Positions 33,741-45,085 of a stretch of 64,000 nt of DNA are shown piece after piece. Origin of the DNA: Talpa occidentalis (Eukaryota > Chordata > Mammalia > Eulipotyphla > Talpidae); contig NW_023601543.1 in assembly GCF_014898055.3 (NCBI RefSeq), positions 61,703,782 to 61,767,781 of the forward strand, in the 5' to 3' direction. Position 1 is the first letter of the stretch, and each line of letters opens with the position of its first letter. Below the pieces are notes generated by a model. That model did not search any database, was not told where the DNA came from, and worked only from the letters and a program-made list of their open reading frames with translations. A program made the position numbers and the translations under genes.

Positions 33741-34180
33741 TGATACCTGTGCTTCTGATCGGCTGGCTATAAATCAGAGGTTTCTACTGCCCCCTCTTCA
33801 CTTTCAATTTATTTGTTAAAGCAGCTGACAAAACACAGAGAACTAGTTTAGTTACTAAATCATTACAAAGGCCACTCACTATTCAGGAACAACCAGATGG
33901 AAGAAATGCACAGGGCAAGGTATAGGAAGGGGTGCAGAGCCCCCATGCAAAGTCCAGGCTCAACACTCTCTGGAAGCTCTTTGTACGCCTGCCTCTTGAG
34001 TTTTTATGAAAGCGACATTACCTAACCATGATTAAATCACTTGCTACTGGTGATTGAATTCAATATCCAGTCCTCTGCCCTCTCTGGAGTCCTGGGGGGT
34101 GGTACTGGAAGTTCCGATCTTCTAATCACATGGTTGATTCTCCTAGCAACCAACCCCCAACCTTAGGGTGCTTCTAAAAG
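33741..34180 (-). mobile_element. Antisense ERV LTR fragment
   Basis: GGAACAACCAGATGGAAGAA, TGCACAGGGCAAGGTATAGG, TAACCATGATTAAATCACTT, CTGGTGATTGAATTCAATAT, TCTAATCACATGGTTGATTC and TCCTAGCAACCAACCCCCAA occur in the order of a common mammalian LTR read antisense. I cannot give the family name with confidence. Confidence 0.55.
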
Positions 34181-35215
34181 TCACCGCATCCACATAACAA
34201 AATACATTTTTATCACTCTCAACACTTAGGAAATTAGAAAGGTTTGGGAACTGTGAGGCAGGAATTGTAGATGAACACCAAATATATATGAGAAATATAC
34301 ATTTCTTATAAATCACAATATCACATGCACCATGTTGCCCTTGACAACTTCTTATATCACAGTCTTTGAGTGACTTTAACAGGGCTAAATTTAGCTCATA
34401 CACTGGAGAATATATATACACTTGGATATGTCTTTGGTCATTGTCCATTCCTGTGTGTTTTTAGCCCTAATGCCCTAGAAAACAGAACCAGTGGCAGAAA
34501 TGTATACTTTAATCTTTTATTGACTAGTGTCATCCCAGGGAAGCAATAAGAAGAGAAAAAATGTAGTAAGGCAGGGGAGGAAGGAGAGAAAACACAAAGT
34601 GATGCTTCATTGAGGCCACAGCCTCACAGCAAAACGCACCGTGTTCATGTATAATGTATCCAGAGGCTGCATGGAATCACTGTGTCTCAGCACTGTCTGT
34701 TGGAAAAGGAAAGGGATAATAATGGCTTCTTGCCATTTCCAGTCTCATGTTGGTCTAGAGGATATTAGCTTACCTGAACTTCTGGGTTGAGGTACCAGGG
34801 TCCTTTGGGAACCCCCTGGGGAAATCAGGTCCTCTGTGGGCCCAGCACAGTCAGTGTGCTGGCAAGGTGGTGCCATGGCTATAGGAAAATATGAGCTTTC
34901 CTTAGGGACACTCCCACTCAGAGGTGGCAAGGCCTGGGGGGCAGAAGGGACCTAGTGGAAGGAACTAGGGGAGGTACCCAGGACATTGCCTAGAGCATGT
35001 AACAATGAGCTGGACACAGCAAGGGAAATCCATGTAGAAAGGGATCAGGGCAGACTAAGGCTCTGGCAAACCAGGCAGCAAACTGCATGGTGTGGTTTGA
35101 GGAAAACCAAGATATCTATCTCCCCACCTTTCAAATAACTCCTGATTTAATCTGTTCAACTAAAGACCAGAATTTGAAACTATCATTTGTTTGAGGATTT
35201 GAGAGATTCTGTTAG
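34181..35215. other. Unassigned, possibly LTR-derived
   Basis: The part at about 34490-35100 is less AT-rich (GGGTCCTTTGGGAACCCCCT, CAAGGTGGTGCCATGGCTAT) and may be an old retroviral LTR. I found no decisive match. Confidence 0.3.
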
Positions 35216-35229
35216 AATGTAAGTATATT

Positions 35230-35498
35230 TGGGCTTCCCTGGTGGCACAGGGGGTTAAGCACCGCACTATGAAGCAATCCGAAGCCTTTACAGCATGAGT
35301 TTGATTGATCCCCGGCCTGCCAGGGAGCAACCCACATGGCGCGGCAGACCTCTCCTGTCTCGCCCACTGCTCCCCTCAGCAGTGTATTTCAGTAAGTCTG
35401 CCTGTTCTGTTCCCCACTCTGTTTCTGGTGAGTCCTCTCACCCCCCCACATGTCTGGCCTGTGCCCCAGCTCTTGAATGCATAAATAAATCTTAAAAA
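35230..35498 (+). mobile_element. T+ tRNA-derived SINE, subfamily A
   Basis: Head GGGCTTCCCTGGTGGCACAG, type A body, tail TGCATAAATAAATCTT. A perfect 14-bp duplication, AATGTAAGTATATT, lies at 35216-35229 and 35499-35512. Confidence 0.93.
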
Positions 35499-35512
35499 AA
35501 TGTAAGTATATT

Positions 35513-37454
35513 AAAGTAATCATATTGAACCAATGGCCCAGATTGATTTATTTGTAAAGAGTAAAGCTCTGGGGGAATAAGCTTCAGGAAAGCTAAGTTT
35601 TATTAATATAAAAGGAAATGAAAGCTGGGGGTGAAACCTACCAAGCAAATATGCCAAACTCAGTATTGCCCTAGAGGGATATATCCAGGTAGGAAAAATT
35701 TAACGGAGGAGTCTTGACCAATTGGAGGTTAGGCTAAGGTCATAAAACTTGAAGTTAGCAAAAAAATAAAAATTATTTAATGGTAAGTGTTAAAGACCAA
35801 TTTTCCCTACATTACCTTTGATCTTGGTTTGTTGAATGGTCCTTTTTCCATGAGTCAAATGACAGAGAGGTTGAACTTCGTGTAAGACTCTGTATTCAGA
35901 TCTTCCTGTGTGCTCTTCTCTCAAACTTGATCAGCTAGGAATGTTCCATTAAGGAATCTTTTACCCTCTGTTGCATCTGCATTACATTGGCCTTTCCTAT
36001 ATCACCCAAGAAACCCTGTCAAAGACTCCCCTCCCCCACACACTTGTCACGCTGAAAAGCTAAGACTCAAGCTTGGAGAGAAACCAAGTGTCACAAAATT
36101 TGAAATTCCTCTCAGCAGGAAATTCTCTAAAGCAATCTCTTTTTCATCAAGTACCCACTTTAATGCTCCCCAACATGTGCTCACATGCACATGCACACAT
36201 GCACGTGTGTGCACACGCACACAATTTTTCTGTACAGCATTTAAAGTTTACAAATCCCCATTGTTTGCGTAGGTCTAGAAACCTTGGTGACCTTATTGTG
36301 GCCAATCTATTAATCTATTAAGTGTATGTGGTTGTGAAATTCAAGGTTATATTAAATGTGAATCCTTGGGCCTGTTTCTATTGCTCTCTGTAATGTTTTT
36401 CAGACTCTTCGAGTCTGTTCATAGATTCAAGTCAGGTATCTCTTCCTAAGAGCCAGCCCCTGATTCACAGCACCACTCACATTCTGCATTTAGAAGACGT
36501 TTCAGTATGACACTAAAATGTTTGATGTTATTAAAATCATGCTATTGATATTCATATCAATTATGTCTTGAGTGTTATGCTTAGTATATTTATTAATAAA
36601 GCTTGGATTTTTCTCTTTTTTGGCTTCTGCAAAAATAATTTATAGAGATACAAATAGTAATATTAAAGCTATCAACCATAAAAGTCAATACTTGACAGCA
36701 GCATGTAATTTAAGAGTTGCATACATATGAATTCAGATCTCGTGCTTTCTAAATGTACATATATTAGCTGCACACCAGAAATTTAGAGTATCAGAAGCAG
36801 CAAACTGTCAAATGATAGAGCACTGATGTTTTGAAAATGAACTTTTCAGCAAAGCAGGAAAATTGGCAAAGCTGGGTTAGTACATAAAATACATATGCCG
36901 CTTTTCTCCACTGAATTATCCTTAGGTGTATCCATTAACACTGTTTCTTTGTTGAAATTTTCTTTTTTAAAAAAGCTTTCATTTCAGCTTTGAAGTGGAA
37001 ATTTCCCAGGAAGAAGGAAGGTTTTGCTTATGATTTTGGAAGCTCATTTGCAAACAATATAAAGCACAATCTTCAATTAAAATGTTCACAAATATACTAA
37101 TAAGACGTTTAATCATCTTGTCACTATAATTCTCTATTCCAAAATATTTTCGCAGTAAAATAGGATCAGCAGAGAAAATTAATTTGTTATTTTACAAAGT
37201 GAGTTTATTCAAAATGATCTGAATTTTTGGAGATTTTTGACTTCGAATTTTGAGAATTCATGTCTGATTTTATATAATGTAAGTTCCCCCTCAACTTTTC
37301 ACCCAATGGGTACAAATGTAGAGGAAGGGGAAAGATGTTACTTTAATTGCAATAACACTTGTTTCACTGACTTTTGCTACCCACTGACAACCACCCAAAT
37401 AAAATCTAGTTATTTCTGCTAATCTACTGGGATGTTTCATTCAAGTCAATTATG

Positions 37455-37456
<2 letters not shown>
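35513..37456. other. Mostly unique sequence
   Basis: Nearly 2 kb. Purine-pyrimidine alternating CACATGCACACATGCACG-like sequence occurs near 36180-36225. The part at 36500-37200 shows no visible repeat and is a candidate conserved non-coding region. No exon recognised. Confidence 0.35.

Positions 37457-37492
<36 letters not shown>
37457..37492. repeat. (GT)18 microsatellite
   Basis: Uninterrupted GT dinucleotides over 36 bp. Short open frames through it (VCVCVC) are artefacts. Confidence 0.98.
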
Positions 37493-37498
<6 letters not shown>

Positions 37499-37941
37499 GA
37501 AGTTACCTATGCTCACCACTATACCTCACTTGTGTGTGTAGTCTGGTTAGTGACCACTGCCTCAACAAATCTATGCTGTATTCCATTTAGAAGTGAGGAG
37601 ATGCCCTTCTTTCTCAAAACTACATCATTTTTCCTTGATTAGCAAAAGCAGTACCCCTTCTGCTTCAACTTCTGCCATATTTATCTTCCCTAGAAGAGGC
37701 AGAAGTCCTCTTCCTTCCCCTTCAGCAGAAAATCTTCATGATGATTGATAAATGCAAATGACTCCTAGCAGCACCATGCCAGTTTATAAGTTTTAATCCA
37801 ATATATATTAATGCTGGTTAGGCAAATCTTATTATATATAAATAAGGAATGTTTAAGGGAAATGAGAAATTTCAATATGGATAAGAAGTGGCAGATAATC
37901 TGGCAATATCTATGAAAATTTCAAATGCACATAACTTGACA
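37493..37941. other. Unassigned sequence
   Basis: No recognised feature. Confidence 0.35.
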
Positions 37942-38027
37942 TATTAGTACCACTTTAAGACATTTATTAAGTACCACTTTAATTAGTACCACTTTAAGAC
38001 ATTTATTATTGTATTAAGACATTTATT
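37942..38027 (+). repeat. Short tandem duplication, 40-bp period
   Basis: ATTAGTACCACTTTAAGACATTTATTA-type units occur at 37942-37968 and 37982-38008, and a third partial unit (ATTAAGACATTTATT) follows to 38027. Confidence 0.85.
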
Positions 38028-38760
38028 TCAACATTATTGGAGGAGGCAAAAACCTGGATCCAAATTGAATGTCCATCAATAAAATAATGGCTGAGGGCCT
38101 CCCCTGGTGGCGCAGGGGTTGAATGCTGGGCTGCGAAGCTGCCCACAGCCTCTGCAGTGTCGGTTCTATCCCCAACCGCCGGCGAGGGTCCCGCATGGCA
38201 CGCCAGACCTCTCCTGTCTTGCCCACTGCTCCCCTCAGCAGTGTATTTTGTCGGTCTGCCTGTTCTGTTCCCCGCTCTAGCTCTGGTGAATTCTCTCACC
38301 TTCTTGCGCTTCTGACTGTACCTAGTGCTTGCATAAATAAATAAATAAATCCTTAAAAAATAAATTAAATAATGGCTGAATAAATTATAGTACATAAAAA
38401 ATAATATTCTGCAACTATGAAAGTAAAAACAAACTATTTTGACATATTATCAAATCTATGATATAGTATCATACGACATTACCAAGATTATTAGAAAGTA
38501 GCAAAGAAAGGCAAATAGTATAATAACATTTTTTATAATGACAAAAAGGGCATTATGTATATACATCTGTAACAAAGTGGAAAAAAAAACAGTGGGAAGC
38601 TAATGGTATGATATTTACACCGGTTACCTCAAAAGTCAAATGATAAGTGAGGTAGAGAGATACCTTTATTAAAAGTAAAATCTTTGCAATCTCTCTCTAT
38701 GATGATCATTAATTATATGCATTTAAATATTTTAATTAAGAAAAATGTGGAAAAATGTCA
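38010..38760 (+). mobile_element. L1ME-type 3' end, interrupted by a SINE
   Basis: AATTGAATGTCCATCAATAA, then across the SINE GGCTGAATAAATTATAGTAC, AATATTCTGCAACTATGAAA, and downstream a diverged 3' UTR follow the order of old L1ME elements ('aatgtccatcaatag...ggttaaataaattatggtac...tatgcagc'). Confidence 0.65.
38095..38366 (+). mobile_element. T+ tRNA-derived SINE, subfamily B
   Basis: Head GGGCCTCCCCTGGTGGCGCA, type B body (GAATTCTCTCACC, TAGTGCTTGCATAAATAA). Flanked by AAATAATGGCTGA at 38082-38094 and 38367-38379. Confidence 0.93.
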
Positions 38761-39660
38761 CTGAAAACATGAAGCAGGGCGAAAACTCAATGGAATGCTA
38801 CCTTCAAGGGTAAGAAATAGATATCACATAATTATGATCATGATTTCAATTCAACAACGTATATTCAGTGCCTAGAATATGCTTAAATGTTGCTCAATAA
38901 AAAAGAAAAATGTTATGATCTGTGCTCTCAAAACCCCTACAGATCTACTACAAGACCAAAAGTAAGCATTACCACGGTCTCAAAGGCACTGCTTTTCTAG
39001 GGAACGGTATACATGCGTGCACTCATTATTAGAAAGGCGGTCCATTGGGACAGGATTAGCTGTAATAAAGTTTGTGGGTATAGCTGAGGCTGTGTATGCC
39101 CCATGCCCATTCCCTAGTCTAACTCAACTTCCAACTACCAAGACGGGCTTAGCTTGGGATGAGAGCTTTCTCCGACCACGAGGGCTTGCTCTGCTCCCAC
39201 ACAGAACTGCCAGTAAGTTAATGTAGCTTTCGACCAAGGACTGATGGCAGTCGGTGCATAAATTCTCTAGCTCCCTTGCCCCTTGGGTAGATTAATTATG
39301 AGGTACATTTTCTACAGTGGCTCCCAGAGTTCCCTGATAAGATTCAGCTTTGATTTTTCACAGTGACAACTCACTTGATAGCATATATTGACCTCGGCCA
39401 TATTTCTCTATCTCACATCCCCATTCCCTCACCTATGTTTCCTAGGAAACACTATCACCAAATCCTTATCTCAGGGTCAGCTTTGGAGGAACCCAAACCA
39501 AGACAAATAGAGAAAAGACTTGTTGTAGACCTTATAATATGTATATATTCATTTATTCCACAAATGTACGTATAGAGCACCTATATGAATATATCCACTC
39601 AGGAAAACAGACACCACTCTAGGTATTTCAAACAGAGGGAAATATAAATTTTAAAACTGG
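38761..39660. other. Unassigned sequence
   Basis: The part at 38980-39500 is less AT-rich and may be an old LTR, but no family fits with confidence. Confidence 0.3.
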
Positions 39661-39800
39661 TGTGAAGGTGCTGTATTAGGTCTCCTATTGCTGCTGTGAC
39701 AAGCTGCTGCAAACTTAGTGGCTTAAGGTAACACAAATTTATTCTCTTACAGTTCTGACATCAGAATTTTGTCATCAATTTCACTGAGAAAAGTTAAGTT
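39661..39800 (-). mobile_element. MLT1-like LTR end, antisense
   Basis: CTGTATTAGGTCTCCTATTG, CTGCTGTGACAAGCTGCTGC, AACTTAGTGGCTTAAGGTAA and TTATTCTCTTACAGTTCTGA follow the antisense start of MaLR LTRs. Confidence 0.7.
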
Positions 39801-40009
39801 GTCAGCTGAGCTTGTTGGGAACTATGAGGAGGGTCCCTAGCTCTGCAGCATAGGAAATTGTGCACTAAATGCTTTGTGACTTGGGGTAACTTTGAAACTT
39901 TAGGCGTGACCTGGAGAATAAAGATTCTGATCTGTCAAGTTTCAAAGTGTGAGGCACTACATATTTTATAAATACATATTTAACCATTGTAGCAATGATA
40001 GAGAGAGTG

Positions 40010-40235
40010 AGTTCTATATGAAAAATCCTGGCTTCAAAGCCTGGCTCTGCTACTGTATAGTTGTGTCTCTTTGGTCAAATTACTTACTCAAGTTAATGGT
40101 TTCCAGCACTATTAATTACAAAATAGGAACAAGGGCAATAACTACCTCACAAGATTGGTCTGAGAATTATTGCATCTAACATGCTTATCAGATCACTGAC
40201 TGGCAAACAGTAAGTGGTCAATAAATTAGCTATTT
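40010..40235 (+). repeat. MIR, sense
   Basis: CCTGGCTTCAAAGCCTGGCT, CTGCTACTGTATAGTTGTGT, CAAATTACTTACTCAAGTTA, TACCTCACAAGATTGGTCTG and AGTAAGTGGTCAATAAATTA follow the MIR consensus from the tRNA side to the 3' end. Confidence 0.85.
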
Positions 40236-40401
40236 AGTCTTCTATCAGTACTCCAGAGTTGGTTTTATCACCCCCATCTACATGTAGTCTCTCTGTCCTT
40301 AGATTACTTAGGTATATTTTTTTGAGGTAACACATCTAGTAAGTAAAATAACCAGGATTCAAAGACAGGTTTTATGCGATTCACTGAAAAGCTCATAACC
40401 A

Positions 40402-40402
<1 letters not shown>

Positions 40403-40442
<40 letters not shown>
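40403..40442. repeat. (CA)20 microsatellite
   Basis: Forty bases of uninterrupted CA repeat. Confidence 0.98.
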
Positions 40443-40444
<2 letters not shown>

Positions 40445-40954
40445 TTGGTATGCTCCGGAAGTTACTTTTTTCTTGATAGTCAAATTTCCAAATAGCTGTG
40501 ATGGCATTTAAAATATTGATCAAATCTTGAACAATATAAAATAATTTTGAAATGCCCCATATAATTTATTTTATTTCATCTCAACTACCCTTACCAAACT
40601 GAATTGAGCCTGTTTTTAAAGTGTAGTTTTAGCTATCTCACACTGATAATTAGCAAACATAGGAGTTGATGATACATACAAGATGGGAGTCTGTTTCCAT
40701 TCATTCCTTAACACCACTCTGTCTAAATATTTAATTGAAATTACATTGGTTGACAGCATTGTTAGGGGTATAGGGTCACATCTCTGCAAATGTTACTACA
40801 TTATACCCACCATCAATGCACAAATAACCCTCTACCATAAACAACCATAGTCCATTTCTTGATAAATTTCCTTGTAGTGTTTTTTTTTATTCCACTTACA
40901 TCAGAATTTATACATAGGGGTTCTTAACTTGATAGTGCATCCTTTGTTGACTTA
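40443..40954. other. Unassigned sequence
   Basis: No clear family. Confidence 0.3.
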
Positions 40955-41235
40955 TTTTTATTTTATTAAATATTTTTCTTACATTGTTGTAGTCCCTAGA
41001 CTTTTCCCACCACCATATCACCAGTGAACCATCACCATGTTCCCTTGTGTTCATCCCTCCCCTGTTTTGCCCCCCTCTCACCCCCTTATTTTCTGTATGC
41101 CTCAGTTCTATAGACAGTTGCTACTTTTGACTTTTTCTTGGCCTTTTGTTTGGTTTCTCTGTATTCCACATATAAGTGATATCTTCCAGTATTTATCTTT
41201 TCCCTTCTTGTTAGCTGTTTTCTCATGAAGTAAGG
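40955..41235 (-). mobile_element. Older L1 3' end, antisense
   Basis: In + orientation: TTGTAGTCCCTAGACTTTTC, CCAGTGAACCATCACCATGT and a C-rich stretch, parallel to the reverse complement of the L1 end at 27.2-27.5 kb (GTAGTCCCC, CACCAATGCACC, ACCATCACC). Boundaries approximate. Confidence 0.6.
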
Positions 41236-41683
41236 CAAATATACTCCTCTGTGGCCCTTTGGCTGCCTTCATGCAAAATCAGTTAGTGAAACCAGATCAG
41301 AGCATCCTTTGCCAAGGTGACTTTCTTACCTTCCCAAAAACCCTCCAAATACTTTATTTCTGATAATAGTATTCTAAAACATTTCAGTATGGTTCAAAAT
41401 ACAATTTATTATTATTAATGGAGCATGCTCAATTGATAACAATCTTATCTCCCTTGCATGTTGAGAATGAGGGTGGGGGAACATATCTCTGCCATTCCGA
41501 TATTATAGAAATTTGTCCTGATGAGTTATATGGAAGACTTAAGAATTTCATTTGTTCTTTATGAGGAGAGGAAGTCATCTAAACTGAACTGCATATTGTT
41601 GGACTAGCATGCATGAAGTATCAGGCACTGGGTTAATTGTTGGCAATATATAAATAAGACATAGCCCTTGTCATAAGAAAAAC
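41236..41683. other. Unassigned sequence
   Basis: No clear family. TATCAGGCACTGGGTTAATT near 41620 may be a tiny MIR or other old remnant. Confidence 0.3.
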
Positions 41684-41691
41684 TAGCATCT

Positions 41692-41963
41692 TGGGCCTCC
41701 CTGGTGGTGCAGGGGTTAAGGACATAGCGCTATCAAGCTATTGCCAGCCACTGCAGCACAAATTCAATCCCAGGCCAGCTAGGGAGCAACCCACATGGTG
41801 CATCAGACCTCTTCTGTCTCACCCGCTGCTCCCCTCTACAGTGTGTTTCAGTAGATCTGCCTGTTCTGCTCCCCACTCTCTCTGTGAATCCTGTCATGCC
41901 TGGCACATCTGATCTACACTCCAGTTCTTGTATGCATAAATAAATAAACAAATCTTTAAAAAA
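41692..41963 (+). mobile_element. T+ tRNA-derived SINE, subfamily A
   Basis: Head TGGGCCTCCCTGGTGGTGCA. Flanked by a short TAGCATCT duplication (41684-41691 and 41964-41971). The body has lost part of the CTCTGTCTCTGGTGAATCC region (CTCTCTCTGTGAATCC). Confidence 0.9.
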
Positions 41964-41971
41964 TAGCATCT

Positions 41972-42878
41972 AGAAAAAGTCCTGCCATCTACATGAGAAG
42001 GTGCATGTGGCAGGAGGGAGAGAAGTTCTATGCAATGATAAGTAGATGATGCCCAATGCTCGGTGGACTCTATATTCCAAATTCCATTGCTATGTGTCCA
42101 TTGCCAGTCTGGGAATTGTCTTGTCAGTTGTAAGCAGTTTTTATTCGTACATTGGATATTGGCTTTTATTTCTTCATGTTTAGGCTTATTTCTTCCTTCA
42201 AATTCAAGTATTCTATAGCTTTCCTTTTACATTCTTTCAGAATTTCTAAAGTTTTTCATTTATAATGTGTATTCAATTTTCTGCTGAGTCGTTTTTGCTA
42301 TGTAGATTTTAATTATATTACTGTCTGTTTGACTATCGCATAAATCTTTTCATATGCAAGTTTTCTTTTATCTGACCCTCCTTTTTATCTTATCACAGGC
42401 CTGTTCTAGATTAATATTAATTTTATGTGTTTTATTGAGATCAGGGCCAAAATTTTCTAATTTTTTTCTTTCATTTTCTGCTGTGATCACATTTCACCAA
42501 GTTCGTATTTTTTTCTGAATTTTCCAGGAATTATCTTCTCTTATAAGTAGAACAGAAAGTTTCCTAGGCCCTGCATTATCAATTGTTTCTTTTCAGCCAT
42601 ACCAAATGAGGCAAAATCTATGCAGGCACCAGGTGTATAATAGGTATGGGCTGGATCACTCGTATACACTTGGACTATCCACTTGGAAGCTGAGTCTTCC
42701 CTTCTCATCTATAGTGCCAGATGTTAGTTAGACTTGTATAACCCTGAGCCCTAAGCACTAATTTCTTATAGATCTGCTGAACTGGAGAGGAAACCTTCCT
42801 CGTCGACTGTGTCATTCACTGACTTTACAAAATGCATGGGTGATGATGGTGCTGGAAAGAGAAGAGGAGAAGGAAGGT
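41972..42878. other. Unassigned sequence
   Basis: T-rich, about 0.9 kb. An old antisense LINE is possible near 42110-42550, but I cannot support a family. Confidence 0.3.
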
Positions 42879-42903
42879 GAGGAGGAGGAGGAGGAGGAGG
42901 AGG
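42879..42903 (+). repeat. (GAG)n microsatellite
   Basis: Eight GAG units following a purine-rich run from about 42855. Confidence 0.95.
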
Positions 42904-42924
42904 TAACCTTGTCTACTAGGCATT

Positions 42925-43125
42925 TCCCTAAGATCTTCAATCAGCTCACTGAATCCTATTAAGGACTCTGAAATAGCTACTAGTCTCATCCCGTATTAAC
43001 TACAAGATAACTAAAGTTTGGCTAAATTGATTAACTCAAAATCTGTCACAAGTGATAACAGGTAGGATCCTACCCCAGGCCTGTCTGATTCCAAAGTCCA
43101 TGCTCTTGACTATTGTGTGACACCC
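42925..43125 (-). repeat. MIR
   Basis: ATCCTACCCCAGGCCTGTCT, GATTCCAAAGTCCATGCTCT and TGACTATTGTGTGACA match the antisense tRNA-side end of MIR. The core upstream (TCACTGAATCCTATTAAGGA) is diverged. Confidence 0.78.
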
Positions 43126-44308
43126 TACTGTGTAGAAACTCTTTCTTGACCAGGTTGGTTCATGCCGATGTGTCCCTGTCCTCTCTGCACATCACATACT
43201 TTTCCCTGGAGGCTTTTGCAGATCCATGGGTCTGTATTCATCCTCCCCACTGCTTTCAACTGTGCCTCGGGTTGCACACTGAACTCTTAAAGGAGCCCGG
43301 GACAGGAGTTGGGAGAATGATGCCTTCCTTCAAAGATTGTTCCCATGTACTGAAGATGATGACATGGAATTTTGTCCTACTTTGAGCTAGAAACAGAGAG
43401 CCATGGAGACCATAACTTCTTGACACCCACTTCCAAACTGTGCTATTTGTTGAGTTTGAGCATGCCTTGACTAGTGATTGTGTTTCTTAATCCATATATA
43501 TCTATGATGTGATGGGTGAAAACTTGTCAATTTCCATACTACTCTGGACTCTCCCTTTTGGTTTATTGTGCTATCTTGTGGATGTACAAGGTTTATTTCA
43601 AGTTAGACAAGAGCCAGACACTTGAGTCCCTTGGGGCAATAAGTATACATCATGAGGTATGACCAGGAAAGGGGCAGGGGGCAGTGTTGACTGATGTGCT
43701 TTGCATCCCAGGGACTGATCAGTGAAACCTCTTGTTAAAAAGATTGGAGCTATGGGTGGGGGTCAGGAGTATATCAGGAGACTTACATTCCCTAAGGCTC
43801 TAAATCCAGTTTTCAGTTTGACCCATCCTTTTCTCTGTCAATAAAAAGGCCAGGATCTTGTTCTTGAGCAGCATCCTGCATCCTACAGCCTGCTCCATGA
43901 CTCCTGTTTCTTTTCTTTCTGAGTGCTAATGCAGCACTATCTCATTGTCACTATTAGTTTATCATGCTACGTACATTCTCACAATGGTTTCTTTCTGTCA
44001 AGTTCTTGTCCATTTGGAAAGGGAATCTGAGAAGAGGTTGAATCTAACACTTTAGCTAACTCTCATTACTCTCTTCTCAATGTTTGTTTTTTTAAAAATA
44101 TCCTAGGCAGAAAAAAAAATAAGAATTTTCTCTTTGAATCTGTAAGTAAATAGCTATTAATTCAGATTAACAAATATTTATGATGTGCTAAGAATATGCA
44201 AAATGTTCAGCAATTTGAGGGTATAAATATAGAGAAATCATAACTCTTATCTTCAGGTGCCTAGTAGGAGGAACAGATATATCTATGATTCACTGTGTCC
44301 TTTTTATA
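43126..44308. other. Unassigned, possible LTR in part
   Basis: At about 43530-43900 there is an AATAAAAAGGCC polyadenylation-like word (near 43840) followed by C/T-rich sequence, which could be an LTR 3' part. Not proven. Confidence 0.3.
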
Positions 44309-44321
44309 TCCAGTATGACAC

Positions 44322-44588
44322 TTTTTTTTAAAGATTTATTTATTTATTTATACAAGCACTGGGTACAATCAGAAGCGTGGGAGGGTGAGAGAATTCACCA
44401 GAGCCAGAGCGGGGAGCAGAACAGGCAGAAGGACCAAAGTACACTGCTGAGGGGAGCAGCGGGCGGCAGGAGAGGTCTGCGCACCATGTGGGACCCTCGC
44501 CCGATGGCCGGAGAACGAACTGGTGCTGCAGAGGCTGCAGGCAGCTTCGCAGCCCAGCACTCAACCACTGCGCCACCAGGGGAGGCCC
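44322..44588 (-). mobile_element. T+ tRNA-derived SINE, subfamily B
   Basis: Minus-strand type B copy in good condition. The 13-bp duplication TCCAGTATGACAC is perfect (44309-44321 and 44589-44601). The longest antisense-type frames in this interval are SINE sequence. Confidence 0.95.
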
Positions 44589-44689
44589 TCCAGTATGACA
44601 CGTTTCCTACTGTAACAAAGTGTTAGGGAGTCCAAAAGAAGAAGGAATTATTTTCCATGGGGTCAGTAGAAAAGGATTTAAAAAATTTT

Positions 44690-45085
44690 TTTGGTTGGGT
44701 TCCCAAAATAGACACCAAAAATAGTATTAGAACAAAAGATTTATTTGGCAGGTGATACCAAGAAGCCAAACAGGGTGCTATGCATGACACTTTTATAGGA
44801 CTTGAGGCTCAATCTCACTGGGGATTTCTCGGAGATGGTGAAGAATACATCTTAATGTTGTTCTACTTGTGGAGGAAGGAAAATGAGACATTTATTTAGC
44901 AAATCCCATCCCATCCATTATTGTCTGAGGATGCAACCCAAGAGTGTTAACTTTCCAATATTTCGGAGCTGTCCTTCCCAGTAGACTAAGTCCACTTTTG
45001 TGCAGCCAGTGAATGGCCTTAGACAAAGAGTTATCAACTTCAGTGGTGCATGGAGACAGAATCTGGCTGAGACACATATAGCATC
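44690..45085 (-). mobile_element. Possible antisense LTR
   Basis: GATTTATTTGGCAGGTGATA, GGGCTT-poor sequence and a purine-rich tail resemble an antisense LTR with a polyadenylation region at its low-coordinate end. Family not identified. Confidence 0.3.

Noticed and set aside
37457..37492. Cysteine-valine-rich peptide
   Set aside because: Translation of a (GT)n microsatellite.
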